Part shown: positions 24,349 through 33,315 of the stretch, in pieces
Layout of the letters: each line of letters starts with the position of its first letter
Position numbering within the stretch: the stretch's first letter is position 1
Source of the DNA: Clostridiales bacterium UBA7273
Lineage (GTDB): Bacteria; Bacillota; Clostridia; Oscillospirales; Oscillospiraceae
Direction of reading: 5' to 3'
Assembly (NCBI GenBank): GCA_002472405.1
Contig: DKRV01000028.1
Coordinates: forward strand, 1-64,000
DNA: 64,000 bases
Program-made: the position numbers and the translations under genes
Notes under the pieces: generated by a model
Seen by the model: the letters and a program-made list of their open reading frames with translations, nothing else
Told to the model about the DNA's origin: nothing
The model's database searches: none

Positions 24349-25494
24349 TCAACCCAATCCGACGTAGCTTTTGACAAGCTCCAGCAGCGTCCGTCCGAAC
24401 GAGGCCCTGGCAACGGAGGAGTCTGCAAGAAGCTTAACAGAGTAAAGCTCTTTTCCGTCGGATACGACGCGGAGAGTACCGATCTGCTGCCCCTTTTCAA
24501 CCGGCGCCGGCAGCGTATCGGGCAGGTCAAGCTCATAGGATACCTCGCCTGCGCCGCTTTTGGGAACAAGCGCGGCCTCCACGCCGTCATAAACAGGCTG
24601 GACGCTGTCGGCACTGCCGAGGGTTACGCGCACCGGCGGCAGAACATCGGGGCTGCGCAGCGGCATGAGCCGGTAGTTTGCAAAGCCGTAGCTCAACAGA
24701 GCCTTTGCGTCGTTATTGCGCTTATCTATCGTGTCAGCGTGCATGATTACGGCGATGTATTCCACGCCCTCGCGCTCGGCGGTGGCCGAAAGGCAGTACA
24801 TTGCCTTTTCCGTGAAGCCGGTTTTCAGCCCCGTGCAGCCGTCGTAGTAGTAAACGAGCTTGTTGGTGTTTGAAAGGCCGAACTCGCCGCCGCGTATCGT
24901 ATCCATCCATATCGTCGTATAGTCCTTTATCATGTCGTGCCGGATAAGCTCGCGGCTCATGACGGCTATATCATATGCGCTGGTGTAGTGCTCATCGTCC
25001 TCAAAAAGGCCGGTGCAGTTTTTGAAATTGGTGTCCTTTAGTCCAAGCTCCCGGGCACGGTCGTTCATGCGTGCGACAAAGGTCTGCTCCGATCCGCAAA
25101 GGTGCTCAGCCATCGCAACGGCGCAGTCGTTTGCCGAAACGACGCAGATGCACTTGAGCATTTCGTGAACGCTCATCTTTTCGCCCTCTTCGAGAAAAAC
25201 GCAGCTTCCGCCGAAGGATGCGGCGCGCTCCGAGGCTATGACCGTGTCGTCAAGGCTTATATCGCCGCGCTCGACGGCCTCGACTATCAGCAGCATCGTC
25301 ATAACCTTCGTAACGCTTGCAGGCGGCAGACGCTCGTGCGAATTTTTGTCGTATATGACCTCGCCCGTGACCTTTTCCATGAGTATCGCCGACGGTGCGG
25401 AGATGTCGATGTCATCGTCTGTAAGCGTATTTATCGCATACACCGGGCTTGTGAGCATAACAAGGCACAGCGCAGCGCACAGAAGTTTTTTCAT
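24349..25494 (-). CDS. D-alanyl-D-alanine carboxypeptidase (penicillin-binding protein, DacF/PBP5 type)
   Basis: The 381-residue protein has a signal peptide (KKLLCAALCLVMLTSPVYA), then a serine peptidase S11 domain with SVTK at 60-63 (catalytic Ser), SAND near 120 and KTG (CTGLKTGFTEKA) near 215, the three penicillin-binding motifs. A C-terminal beta domain of about 100 residues (PVRVTLGSADSVQPVY) follows. It trims the terminal D-Ala of peptidoglycan side chains outside the membrane. The last residues (TLLELVKSYVGLG) could form the amphipathic anchor. DacF is sporulation-specific in Bacillus; the role here cannot be told. Confidence 0.93.
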   Translation of the reverse strand: MKKLLCAALCLVMLTSPVYAINTLTDDDIDISAPSAILMEKVTGEVIYDKNSHERLPPASVTKVMTMLLIVEAVERGDISLDDTVIASERAASFGGSCVFLEEGEKMSVHEMLKCICVVSANDCAVAMAEHLCGSEQTFVARMNDRARELGLKDTNFKNCTGLFEDDEHYTSAYDIAVMSRELIRHDMIKDYTTIWMDTIRGGEFGLSNTNKLVYYYDGCTGLKTGFTEKAMYCLSATAEREGVEYIAVIMHADTIDKRNNDAKALLSYGFANYRLMPLRSPDVLPPVRVTLGSADSVQPVYDGVEAALVPKSGAGEVSYELDLPDTLPAPVEKGQQIGTLRVVSDGKELYSVKLLADSSVARASFGRTLLELVKSYVGLG

Positions 25495-25717
25495 AGCTCA
25501 TCCCTCCGCTAAAAGCCTATGCTCGCGCGCAAAAATAATGCTCAGGTTGCACGATTATGCTTTATTCGACAAAATGTGAATGCTCATCGGCACGGCTGAG
25601 ATTGAAAAATGCATTGTATATCAAGGGTTTTGAACATTTTCAACATAGTTTTCAACATTTAAAACAGAGGTATATTCGGTAAAAAGGTTAACATAACGTA
25701 AAAATTTCAAGCAGATA

Positions 25718-25746
25718 TTGACGCTGAGGAAAAGAGATAGTAATAT
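25718..25746 (+). promoter_or_regulatory. Promoter of the AI-2E family transporter gene
   Basis: TTGACG (25718-25723), 17 bp, TAATAT (25741-25746). The TTG of the -35 box is also the first possible start codon of the frame, which argues for the later start at 25787. Confidence 0.55.
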
Positions 25747-25786
25747 TGAAAAAGAAATACAAAGCTACCGAACAGGGGGTGGGGAA

Positions 25787-27088
25787 TTGGAAAGAAAGAA
25801 TAAATATTCCCAATATATCGGCTGGGGCGTTACGGCGTTTGCGGTCATTGCCGCCGGAGTACTGTTTTACTTCGGCATTGACTACATGGGCAAGCTTATA
25901 GACGCGCTGGGGAAGCTGCTGAGCATACTCAGCCCGTTTATATGGGGCCTTGTCATATCCTATCTTCTCATCCCGTCGATGACGCTTTACGAGCGCAAGC
26001 TTTTTAAGCCTCTTGTTTTGCGCATAAACAAAACAAAGCCGCGCCTTAAAACAGGAACAAAGCTTCCGCGCGTGCTTGCGCTCATCCTCGCCGAGATCGT
26101 CATGCTGCTGCTTATTGCCGCGCTGTTCTACCTCATCGTTCCGCAGGTTTACGACAGCATATCGGCCATCATAACAAACAGCCCGTCGTATTTTGACTCG
26201 GCGTATTCGGCGATAGATAATCTCCTCAAGGACTATCCCGAGATCGAGCAGTATGCAACGAGCATATTCGGAAACCTGACCGATGCGCTGACAAAATGGA
26301 CGACGAACACGCTGCTGCCGAGCATGGAGAGCGTGGTAACGAACATAACAAGCGGCGTTTTCTACGTCCTTAAGGGACTTTATAATGTCGTTATCGGCAT
26401 CATCGTTTCGATTTATATACTTTATAATAAGGAGCCTTTTATAGCCCACTACAGAAAGATACTTTACAGCATCTTTTCCCCGGCGCGCGCAAAGCGCATC
26501 ATGTCGGCTCTGCGCTTTGCCGACAAAACGTTCATGGGCTTTATAAGCGGCAAGCTGCTTGACAGTGCGATAATCGGCGTATTGTGCTATATCGGCTGCG
26601 TGATACTTAAAATGCCGTATGCGCTGCTTATTTCGGTCATTGTCGGCGTTACGAACATCATCCCGTTCTTCGGACCGTTTATCGGCGCGATCCCCTCGGC
26701 GCTGCTGATACTGCTGGTCGATCCGAAAATGTGCCTGTGGTTCGTTATCTTCGTGTTTATCCTCCAGCAGCTTGACGGCAACGTTATCGGCCCGAAGATA
26801 CTCGGAACTTCGATCGGCATAAACGGATTCTGGGTGCTGTTTTCCATCGTTATATTCGGCGGAATTTTCGGCTTCTGGGGCATGCTGCTTGGTGTTCCGG
26901 CCTTTGTCATTATCTACACGGCGCTGGAAATGGTCGTAAACCGCAAGCTCAAAAAGCACGATCTTCCGATAGATGCCGAGTCGTATATGAACCTTGATTA
27001 TATCGACCCCGAAACTCTGGAGCTTGTTCCGAAGCGCAGAGTAAAGCCTGCCGAAAAAACCGAAGCAAAGCGGGAAAATGAGAAGTAA
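25787..27088 (+). CDS. AI-2E family transporter (PerM-like membrane protein)
   Basis: The 433-residue protein has the AI-2E layout: two N-terminal membrane helices, a large periplasm-side segment (YFDSAYSAIDNLLKDY), and five C-terminal helices with the conserved LKMPYALLISVIVGVTNIIPFFGPFIGAIPSALL and QQLDGNVIGPKILG. Members export autoinducer-2 or act as Na+/H+ antiporters; the substrate here is open. I chose TTG at 25787 because AGGGGGTGGGG lies just upstream. A charged tail (KPAEKTEAKRENEK) ends the protein. Confidence 0.9.
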   Translation: MERKNKYSQYIGWGVTAFAVIAAGVLFYFGIDYMGKLIDALGKLLSILSPFIWGLVISYLLIPSMTLYERKLFKPLVLRINKTKPRLKTGTKLPRVLALILAEIVMLLLIAALFYLIVPQVYDSISAIITNSPSYFDSAYSAIDNLLKDYPEIEQYATSIFGNLTDALTKWTTNTLLPSMESVVTNITSGVFYVLKGLYNVVIGIIVSIYILYNKEPFIAHYRKILYSIFSPARAKRIMSALRFADKTFMGFISGKLLDSAIIGVLCYIGCVILKMPYALLISVIVGVTNIIPFFGPFIGAIPSALLILLVDPKMCLWFVIFVFILQQLDGNVIGPKILGTSIGINGFWVLFSIVIFGGIFGFWGMLLGVPAFVIIYTALEMVVNRKLKKHDLPIDAESYMNLDYIDPETLELVPKRRVKPAEKTEAKRENEK

Positions 27089-27094
27089 AAAAAC

Positions 27095-27121
27095 AAGGCT
27101 GCACGGTTTAAGTGCAGCCTT
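27095..27121. terminator. Bidirectional terminator
   Basis: AAGGCTGCAC pairs with GTGCAGCCTT around a 7-nt loop between the convergent transporter and cysteine desulfurase genes; A and T runs flank both sides. Confidence 0.85.
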
Positions 27122-27133
27122 GAAATTTTGAAT

Positions 27134-28264
27134 TTATCTGTGCGCAAGAGTGTCGTGCGCGCGCTTTAGTGCCGAGCACAGGGCAAGAACATCGGCCTCG
27201 GTGCTGTATCGCGAAAAGCTTATCCTGATCGCACCGTCGATTACCTGCGCCGGGAGGTGCATAGCTTCAAGCACATGACTGCGCCCACCCTTTTTGCATG
27301 CCGAGCTTCTTGAAACATAGATGCTTTCGGCCTCAAGGAAGTTCATGAGCACCTCGCTGCGCCAGCCGGGGAGCGATACGCTGAGAATGTGCGGAGCGCC
27401 GCCGCCGATGATAAGCGCCTCGGGGATATCGGCGCAGAGCCTGTCGGCCGCAATGGCGCGCAGCCTCGCCATCTTTTCACAGTTGTCCTTCATGCCGGCA
27501 AAGGCGATCTCTGCCGCTTTGCCGAAGGCAGCTATCTGCGGCATGGCCTCGGTTCCGGCGCGCATTCCGCTCTCCTGGGCGCCGCCGCGAATGAGGGGCT
27601 TGATTTTGACCCCGGTTTTGATATACAATGCGCCTATGCCCTTCGGCGCGTGAATTTTGTGGCCGCTGATGCTTATCATGTCCGCGCCGAGCTTTTTTGC
27701 GGAAAACGGCACCTTCATGAAGCCCTGAACGGCATCGGTGTGCAAAAGCGCCTTTGAGCCTTCGGCCTTGAGCATTTTTGCAATGCCGGCAATGTCGGTA
27801 ACGCCGCCGGTCTCATTGTTGACCATCATGAGCGTCACGAGGATAGTGTCCTCTCGCAGCGCGTTTTTGACCGACTCGACCGAAACCGAGCCGTCCTTTT
27901 CCGGGGCAAGGTATGTCACCTCAAAGCTGCGAGATTGAAGCTCCTCAAGCGTTTTGCGCACGGCGTCGTGCTCAACGGCGGAAGAAATTATGTGCTTTCC
28001 GCGCCGGGACATGCTCTCTGCGCCCTTTGTTATTGCCCAAACGTCGCTTTCCGAGCCGCAGGAGGTGAAGTAGACCTCCGCTGCCGCGCATCCGAGAGCG
28101 GCCGCTATCTGCGAGCGAGCATTGTCAAGATACGCCTTGGCCTCGCGCCCCTTTGTGTGCGTCGAGCTGGGGTTTCCGTAGCACTCGGTCATGACCTTGT
28201 ATGCAATGTCTGCGGCCTCGGGGCAAACGCGCGTTGTTGCCGCATTATCAAGATAAACTTCCAT
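27134..28264 (-). CDS. Cysteine desulfurase (NifS/IscS type)
   Basis: The 376-residue PLP enzyme moves sulfur from cysteine to acceptors for Fe-S clusters or tRNA thiolation. It shows MEVYLDNAATTRV at the N-terminus, SSAVEHDAVRKTLEEL, HTDAVQGFMKVPF, the PLP lysine in ISISGHKIHAPKGIGALY and the catalytic loop Cys in SRSSACKKGGRSHVLEAM. The loop is the longer class I type. It is divergent from mtaB with 27 bp between the start codons. MtaB needs sulfur and Fe-S clusters, so a functional link is plausible. Confidence 0.93.
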   Translation of the reverse strand: MEVYLDNAATTRVCPEAADIAYKVMTECYGNPSSTHTKGREAKAYLDNARSQIAAALGCAAAEVYFTSCGSESDVWAITKGAESMSRRGKHIISSAVEHDAVRKTLEELQSRSFEVTYLAPEKDGSVSVESVKNALREDTILVTLMMVNNETGGVTDIAGIAKMLKAEGSKALLHTDAVQGFMKVPFSAKKLGADMISISGHKIHAPKGIGALYIKTGVKIKPLIRGGAQESGMRAGTEAMPQIAAFGKAAEIAFAGMKDNCEKMARLRAIAADRLCADIPEALIIGGGAPHILSVSLPGWRSEVLMNFLEAESIYVSRSSACKKGGRSHVLEAMHLPAQVIDGAIRISFSRYSTEADVLALCSALKRAHDTLAHR

Positions 28265-28291
28265 ATTATTGACTCCTCAGGAGATGATTTC

Positions 28292-29578
28292 ATGAAATAT
28301 ATTATATACACTCTCGGCTGCAAGGTCAACCAGTATGAAACTCAGGCGATAGAGGCGCTGCTCGTTTCGCGCGGCCATAAGCCCTGCGTCGAGGGAGAGA
28401 TAGCCGACGCCGTCATCGTCAATACATGCGCCGTCACGGCCGAGGCAGGGCGCAAGTCGCGTCAGGCCATCCACCGTCTGCGCGAGGAAAACCCCGGCGC
28501 TGTCGCCGCCGTGCTCGGCTGCTATTCGCAGCTGAGCCCCGATGCCGTGCAGAAGCTCGGTGCGGATATAGTTTACGGCACGGCCGACAGAATGAAGCTT
28601 GTTGACGCTGTTGAAAAAGCCGTGTCTACCGGCGAGGGCGAGAAAGCGCTCGATAAACCTTTTGAACGCCGCGTTTTTGAAGAGCTGCCGGCAGGAGCAG
28701 TGTCCGGCCACACGAGGGCGCTTTTGAAAATTCAGGACGGATGCGTGAATTTCTGCTCCTACTGCATAATTCCCTACACGCGCGGCAGAGTGCGCAGCCT
28801 GCCCATGGAGGCGGCGGTGCGCCAGGCGGCCGAGCTTGACAAAAAAGGCTATCGCGAGCTTGTCATAACCGGCATCGAAATCGCGTCCTACGGCGTAGAT
28901 CTTCCCGGAAAGCCCGGCCTTGCCGATGTTGTGTGCGCGATAGCGGACGCCGCGCCGCATATGCGTCTGCGCTTGGGGTCTATCGAGCCGAGCGTCATAA
29001 CCGAGGATTTCTGCAAAAAAATTGCCGCCTGCGGCAGCGTGTGCCGGCATTTTCACCTTTCACTGCAATCCGGCTGCGATGCAACACTCAAGGCCATGAA
29101 CCGCAAATACGACACCGCGCGGTTTTATGAGGCGATGCAGCTTCTGCGCCGCTATTTTCCCGACTGCGGCATGACCTGCGACGTCATAGTCGGCTTTCCC
29201 GGCGAGACCGAGGAGCATCAGCGTCAGACGCTTGAGTTTCTCAAAAAAGCGCAGTTTTCCGACGCGCACATTTTCCCGTACTCGCGCCGCCCCGGCACTC
29301 CGGCGGATAAGATGGACGGCCAGATCGACCGCGCAACAAAGGCAAAGCGCTCAAAGCAGGCGCGCGCAGTCGTAGCCGAAACGCGCCGCAAGTTTCTTGA
29401 GAGCATGATAGGCAAAACTCTGCCTGTTCTTTTTGAAACGCAGGAGGGCGAATGCTGGCAGGGACACAGCGATAACTACCTCGAGGTGCGCGCCGATGGC
29501 GAAAATCTTCGCGGCACAGTACATAATGTCAGGATAAATGCCGTTTCCGAAGGAATTTTAGTCGGAAATGTCATTTGA
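28292..29578 (+). CDS. mtaB: tRNA (N6-L-threonylcarbamoyladenosine(37)-C2)-methylthiotransferase
   Basis: The 428-residue radical SAM enzyme converts t6A37 to ms2t6A37 in tRNAs reading ANN codons. It has an N-terminal UPF0004 domain (YTLGCKVNQYETQAIEALL, VNTCAVTAEAGRKSRQ) whose Cys bind the auxiliary cluster, the radical SAM motif CVNFCSYCIIPYTRGRVRS, and a C-terminal TRAM domain (FETQEGECWQGHSDNYLEV). The ATG at 28292 follows AGGAG at 8 nt; the open frame extends far upstream antisense to the desulfurase gene and is not conserved there. Confidence 0.95.
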   Translation: MKYIIYTLGCKVNQYETQAIEALLVSRGHKPCVEGEIADAVIVNTCAVTAEAGRKSRQAIHRLREENPGAVAAVLGCYSQLSPDAVQKLGADIVYGTADRMKLVDAVEKAVSTGEGEKALDKPFERRVFEELPAGAVSGHTRALLKIQDGCVNFCSYCIIPYTRGRVRSLPMEAAVRQAAELDKKGYRELVITGIEIASYGVDLPGKPGLADVVCAIADAAPHMRLRLGSIEPSVITEDFCKKIAACGSVCRHFHLSLQSGCDATLKAMNRKYDTARFYEAMQLLRRYFPDCGMTCDVIVGFPGETEEHQRQTLEFLKKAQFSDAHIFPYSRRPGTPADKMDGQIDRATKAKRSKQARAVVAETRRKFLESMIGKTLPVLFETQEGECWQGHSDNYLEVRADGENLRGTVHNVRINAVSEGILVGNVI

Positions 29579-29602
29579 CACGGATAGCAAAATAGCTATA
29601 CT
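29575..29602 (+). promoter_or_regulatory. serC-serA promoter
   Basis: TTGACA (29575-29580), 16 bp, TATACT (29597-29602). The -35 box overlaps the mtaB stop codon. Confidence 0.7.
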
Positions 29603-29633
29603 TTTAACAATAACCGAACAGGAGGTGCTCACA

Positions 29634-30719
29634 ATGTCAAGAGAAAAGGTTTATAATTTTTCGGCAGGCCCGTCAATGATGCCGGAATCGGTGCTCAACA
29701 AGGCCGGAAGCGAAATCAGCGATTATAAGGGCAGCGGCATGTCAGTTATGGAGATGAGCCACCGAAGTTCACTGTTCGGCGAAATTTTTGCGGAAACAAA
29801 GCGCAAGCTTAAAGAAGCTCTGAACGTGCCCGACAGCCACGAGATACTGCTTTTGCAGGGCGGCGCAACGCTCCAGTTTGCTGCGATCCCCCTCAACCTC
29901 ATGGGCAGCGGAAAGAGCGCAGACTATGCCGTTACCGGCAACTTCTCCGGACTTGCCGCAAAGGAAGCGGAAAAGTACGGCAGAGTTCATATAGCCTGCG
30001 ACAGCTCCGACCGCGGACACAGCTATATCCCGTCAGAGCTTTCGCTCAGCGCGGATTCAAGCTATTTTTACTACTGCGCGAACAACACCATATACGGAAC
30101 CGAGTGGCAGTCCGTGCCCGATACAAAGGGCAAAACGATAGTTTGCGACATGTCCTCGGATATACTGTCAAAGCCCGTTGACGTTTCAAAATTCGGCCTT
30201 ATCTATGCCGGCGCTCAGAAAAACATGGCGCCTGCCGGACTGACGGTCGTCATCGTTGACAAGGCTCTTGCCGGTCGGCAGATGGATATATGCCCATCGG
30301 TCATGAGCTATGATACGCTTATTAAAAAAGACTCCATGCTCAACACTCCGCCCTGCTGGTGCATTTACATGCTGGGGCTTATGCTCGACTGGCTTGCAGG
30401 CATAGGCGGCGTTGCGGCAATGCAGGAGATAAAGCGCGAGCGCGCAAAAATCGTTTACGATGTGCTCGATAACAGCAAGCTCTACATTCCCCATGCCGAA
30501 AGGGATTCGCGCAGCGATATGAACGTGACCTTCCGCACAGGTTCGGACGAGCTTGACGCGCAGTTTGTAAAGGGCGCGGCCGCGGAGGGACTTATCAATC
30601 TCAAGGGCCACAGACTCACCGGCGGTATCCGTGCGTCGCTGTATAATGCCATGCCCATGGAGGGTGCGCAGGCTCTGGCCGATTATATGAAAAAATTCGA
30701 GGTAGAACACCATGTATAA
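29634..30719 (+). CDS. serC: Phosphoserine aminotransferase
   Basis: The 361-residue PLP enzyme makes 3-phosphoserine in serine biosynthesis. Signatures: YNFSAGPSMMPESVL, EMSHRSSLFGEIF, the PLP-lysine region YAGAQKNMAPAGLTVVIVD, and the C-terminal HRLTGGIRASLYNAM. The ATG at 29634 follows AGGAGGTGCTCACA, a near-perfect ribosome site. The frame is open to 29568 but without conservation. serA overlaps its last 8 nt, so SerA and SerC are coupled. Confidence 0.97.
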   Translation: MSREKVYNFSAGPSMMPESVLNKAGSEISDYKGSGMSVMEMSHRSSLFGEIFAETKRKLKEALNVPDSHEILLLQGGATLQFAAIPLNLMGSGKSADYAVTGNFSGLAAKEAEKYGRVHIACDSSDRGHSYIPSELSLSADSSYFYYCANNTIYGTEWQSVPDTKGKTIVCDMSSDILSKPVDVSKFGLIYAGAQKNMAPAGLTVVIVDKALAGRQMDICPSVMSYDTLIKKDSMLNTPPCWCIYMLGLMLDWLAGIGGVAAMQEIKRERAKIVYDVLDNSKLYIPHAERDSRSDMNVTFRTGSDELDAQFVKGAAAEGLINLKGHRLTGGIRASLYNAMPMEGAQALADYMKKFEVEHHV

Positions 30720-31878
30720 TATTAAAACAATAAACAAAATTTCGCCCGTCGGCCTTGATAAGCTCAAAGCAAAGGGCTGCAACGTCGGCGAGAATATCGC
30801 CGCTCCCGACGGAATAATCGTCCGCAGTGCGGATATGCATGATTACGAGGTCAATCCCGAGCTTCTCGGCGTTGCGCGCGCAGGCGCCGGATATAACAAT
30901 ATTCCGATCGATGATTTTGCCGAAAAAGGCATCGTCGTTTTCAACAGCCCCGGCGCAAATGCAGAGGCGGTAAAGGAGCAGACCGTGTGCTCGATGGTGC
31001 TTGCCTCGCGCGACGTTGTGGGCAGCATCGAGTGGGTAAAGAGCATCGCCGATCAGGGCGATAAGATACCCACGCTTGTCGAAAAGGGCAAGTCCAATTT
31101 CGCAGGCCCCGAGCTTATGGGAAAAACCGTCGGCGTTCTCGGCCTGGGAGCAACTGGCGCGCTGGTCGCAAATGCCTGCCTTGCACTGGATATGGATGTT
31201 ATCGGCTATGACCCGTTTATGTCGGTCGAGGCCGCATGGAGACTTTCGCGTGACGCAAAGCGCGCCGACGATATCGGCGAGATATTCAGGAACTGCGATT
31301 ATATAAGCATCAATATCCCCTATAATGAGGACACCCACCACATGCTCGACGCAAAGGCGTTTGCTGCAATGCGCGACGGCGTGAGGATAATAAACGAGTC
31401 GCGCGCCGAGGTCGTCGATGACGATGCGATGCTCGACGCCCTTGAGTCCGGCAAGGTTGCAAAATATGTAACTGATTTCCCCAACGAGAAAATACTTGGC
31501 GGAAAGAACGTCATTGCCCTGCCGCACCTTGGCGCATGTACGCCCGAGAGCGAGGACAGATGCGCCGAGATGGCCGCAAAGCAGTTGTATGAGTACCTCA
31601 AAAACGGAAATATAGTAAATTCCGTGAACCTTCCGTCGGCAAAGCTCGAGCGTATGGGTGTGTGCCGCCTGTGCGTTATCCACCACAATATCCCCGGCAT
31701 GATAAATCGTGTGCTCGATCTGATAACGAAGAAGAATATAAACGTCGAACACATGATAAATAAGCCCTACGGCAGATATGCCTATACCATCATCGACCTC
31801 AACGACGAGATATGGGACGACACGGCGAACACCATCCGCGAGATGGACGATGTCCTCCGCGTCCGCGTCCTGCACTGA
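30712..31878 (+). CDS. serA: D-3-phosphoglycerate dehydrogenase
   Basis: The 388-residue enzyme starts serine synthesis by oxidising 3-phosphoglycerate. It has the D-2-hydroxyacid dehydrogenase NAD motif TVGVLGLGATGALVANA, the catalytic Arg in INESRAEVVDDDAM, Glu in the DFPNEKILGGKN region and the His in ALPHLGACTPESEDRCA. A short C-terminal ACT domain follows (VCRLCVIHHNIPGMINRVLDLI), consistent with serine feedback. The start overlaps serC. It belongs to the short ACT-containing clade of SerA. Confidence 0.96.
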   Translation: MYNIKTINKISPVGLDKLKAKGCNVGENIAAPDGIIVRSADMHDYEVNPELLGVARAGAGYNNIPIDDFAEKGIVVFNSPGANAEAVKEQTVCSMVLASRDVVGSIEWVKSIADQGDKIPTLVEKGKSNFAGPELMGKTVGVLGLGATGALVANACLALDMDVIGYDPFMSVEAAWRLSRDAKRADDIGEIFRNCDYISINIPYNEDTHHMLDAKAFAAMRDGVRIINESRAEVVDDDAMLDALESGKVAKYVTDFPNEKILGGKNVIALPHLGACTPESEDRCAEMAAKQLYEYLKNGNIVNSVNLPSAKLERMGVCRLCVIHHNIPGMINRVLDLITKKNINVEHMINKPYGRYAYTIIDLNDEIWDDTANTIREMDDVLRVRVLH

Positions 31879-31902
31879 TTTGTAATAGCAAAAAAAGCAC
31901 CC

Positions 31903-31937
31903 GGAAGGGGGCACTTCATAAGGAAGTGCCCCCTTCC
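31903..31937. terminator. Long hairpin after serA (repeat-like)
   Basis: GGAAGGGGGCACTTC pairs perfectly with GAAGTGCCCCCTTCC (loop ATAAG). A run of A at 31891-31896 gives it a T run on the minus side only. A related, inverted hairpin lies at 33125-33170. Confidence 0.7.
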
Positions 31938-31954
31938 CTGTGAACATGAGGTAA

Positions 31955-31983
31955 TTGACCACGTCAATCATCAATGGTATAAT
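31955..31983 (+). promoter_or_regulatory. Promoter of the 295-residue membrane protein gene
   Basis: TTGACC (31955-31960), 17 bp, TATAAT (31978-31983), about 60 bp before the ATG at 32043. Confidence 0.75.
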
Positions 31984-32042
31984 GACAAAAATTGATAATC
32001 AGTTAAGTGAAACTTGAAAGCTCAAGGGAGGATGAGCGTGTC

Positions 32043-32930
32043 ATGGAAGAAAGAAGCGCATTGAGAAGATTTACGGACAAGTTATATGGCGGAATCAACA
32101 TTACTTGGCTTGGAGTCATTCTGTATGCTGTAGGAACGGCGGTTTTAACTACTATTTTCCTTGTTGTTCCGATATTTAAAGACACATCTTTTATGAGAAT
32201 GGGCGAGACTTTCGAGGCATGGATCTTTTTCGCGGTCATTATCATCGCGAACGCCAAAAGCCCTCTTGACTCGGCGCTTAAGACCTTTGTGTTTTTCTTG
32301 ATCAGTCAGCCGCTGATCTATCTGCTCCAGGTCCCGTTTTCATGGCAAGGCTGGGGATTGTTTCAGTATTATAAGTATTGGTTTATTCTGACACTGTGTA
32401 CATTTCCTGCTGCGTATATCGGCTGGTACATCAGGAAAAAGAACTGGCTCAGTCTTCTCATTCTGATGCCGATGATAGTTCTTTTAGCAGTAACATGTGA
32501 AGACGGTCTGAAACACGTGATCCATCAGTTTCCGAACCTGCTGATCATGGTTGTGTTCTGTATCCTGCAGGTTTTTCTCTATCTCTATGCTTTTACAGAG
32601 AAGATATCGCAGAAGATCGTCGGAGCACTTGTGCCGATCGCGATTGTTGCGGTCATGTTGCTGCTCCCCAAGAACGTTGACTTTTCTTCGAGTCAGTTTC
32701 TTCCCGATAACCCTGTATTGACAGAAAATGCAGAAGTGACTGTCGATGATACCGGGATCGCTGACATTCGGATATCGGGTACAGGGGAAGACAGCACCGT
32801 TCTGATCCGGGCGCACGCTTACGGTACTACTTCATTTACCATAAAAGACGGTGACAATGAATATCAGTACAATATCAGCATTTATGAGGATGATCTCGGA
32901 GTCAGCCGGATAGAAATTGCATCCAAATAG
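32043..32930 (+). CDS. Membrane protein of unknown function with C-terminal beta domain
   Basis: The 295-residue protein has six to seven membrane helices (ITWLGVILYAVGTAVLTTIFL, WIFFAVIIIANA, IVGALVPIAIVAVMLLLP) and an extracellular C-terminal domain of about 75 residues rich in beta-prone Thr/Val/Asp (EVTVDDTGIADIRISGTGED), resembling a small Ig-like fold. The start ATG 32043 follows GGGAGGATGAGCG at a long spacing; a GTG at 32007 is an alternative. Base composition is lower in GC than the neighbours and codon choice differs, suggesting transfer. Not recognised as a named family. Confidence 0.6.
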   Translation: MEERSALRRFTDKLYGGINITWLGVILYAVGTAVLTTIFLVVPIFKDTSFMRMGETFEAWIFFAVIIIANAKSPLDSALKTFVFFLISQPLIYLLQVPFSWQGWGLFQYYKYWFILTLCTFPAAYIGWYIRKKNWLSLLILMPMIVLLAVTCEDGLKHVIHQFPNLLIMVVFCILQVFLYLYAFTEKISQKIVGALVPIAIVAVMLLLPKNVDFSSSQFLPDNPVLTENAEVTVDDTGIADIRISGTGEDSTVLIRAHAYGTTSFTIKDGDNEYQYNISIYEDDLGVSRIEIASK

Positions 32931-33065
32931 ATCTGTACCATGCAGCATATCTTACAACTGTGCGTTGACAAAGCTGATAGATTAACAAACTCCGATTGGT
33001 CTTTTGTTGTCCGCAGGTATAACGAGCATCGGATTTTGCCCCACAAAATCCACACAAAACACAAA

Positions 33066-33098
33066 AAATCGGCGCGACCGCTGCGGTCACGCCGATTT
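33066..33098 (+). terminator. Hairpin after the membrane protein gene
   Basis: AAATCGGCGCGACCG and CGGTCACGCCGATTT form a long stem with one mismatch and a CTG loop, 136 nt after the stop. The T run is short. Confidence 0.65.
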
Positions 33099-33124
33099 CA
33101 TATCCTTTTAGCCAGATATTGCCC

Positions 33125-33170
33125 CCTCAAAGCAACTTCTTTATGAAGTGTGCCCCGATGGGTGCTTTTT
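33125..33170. repeat. Inverted, degenerate copy of the 31890-31937 hairpin
   Basis: ACTTCTTTATGAAGTG...CCCC..GGGTGCTTTTTT matches the reverse complement of the hairpin after serA (ACTTCCTTATGAAGTGCCCCC...GGGTGCTTTTTT). Together they bracket the low-GC membrane protein gene. Confidence 0.5.
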
Positions 33171-33313
33171 TATTTCCCCCAGTCGCCGGATATGCCGTCG
33201 GGGGCTTTGACGCGGCGGACGTCCTTGACATGGCCCTCGCGACCGCGATAATCGTTCGGTGCAACGTTTTCGCCCGACGGCAGATCGCCGTGTTTTTTGC
33301 TTTTTCTGCTCAT
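33170..33313 (-). CDS. 47-residue basic small protein downstream of spoVAC
   Basis: ATG at 33313 follows GGGAGGATAATT and the frame encodes 47 residues rich in Lys, Asp and Gly (MSRKSKKHGDLPSGENVAP to GISGDWGK), soluble and probably disordered. It starts only 2 nt after the spoVAC stop, so the two are probably co-translated. No family recognised. Position suggests a sporulation-linked small protein, like other short spore proteins. Confidence 0.65.
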   Translation of the reverse strand: MSRKSKKHGDLPSGENVAPNDYRGREGHVKDVRRVKAPDGISGDWGK

Positions 33314-33315
33314 AA

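Noticed and set aside
25688..26959. 423-codon open frame on the minus strand
   Set aside because: It is a shadow of the AI-2E transporter gene; its product is low-complexity basic text without motifs.
28300..28420. Upstream extension of mtaB to 27935
   Set aside because: That extension is antisense to the cysteine desulfurase gene; the conserved MtaB N-terminus starts at 28292 after a good ribosome site.
30616..31974. 452-codon open frame on the minus strand
   Set aside because: It is antisense to serA, without a ribosome site or recognisable domain.
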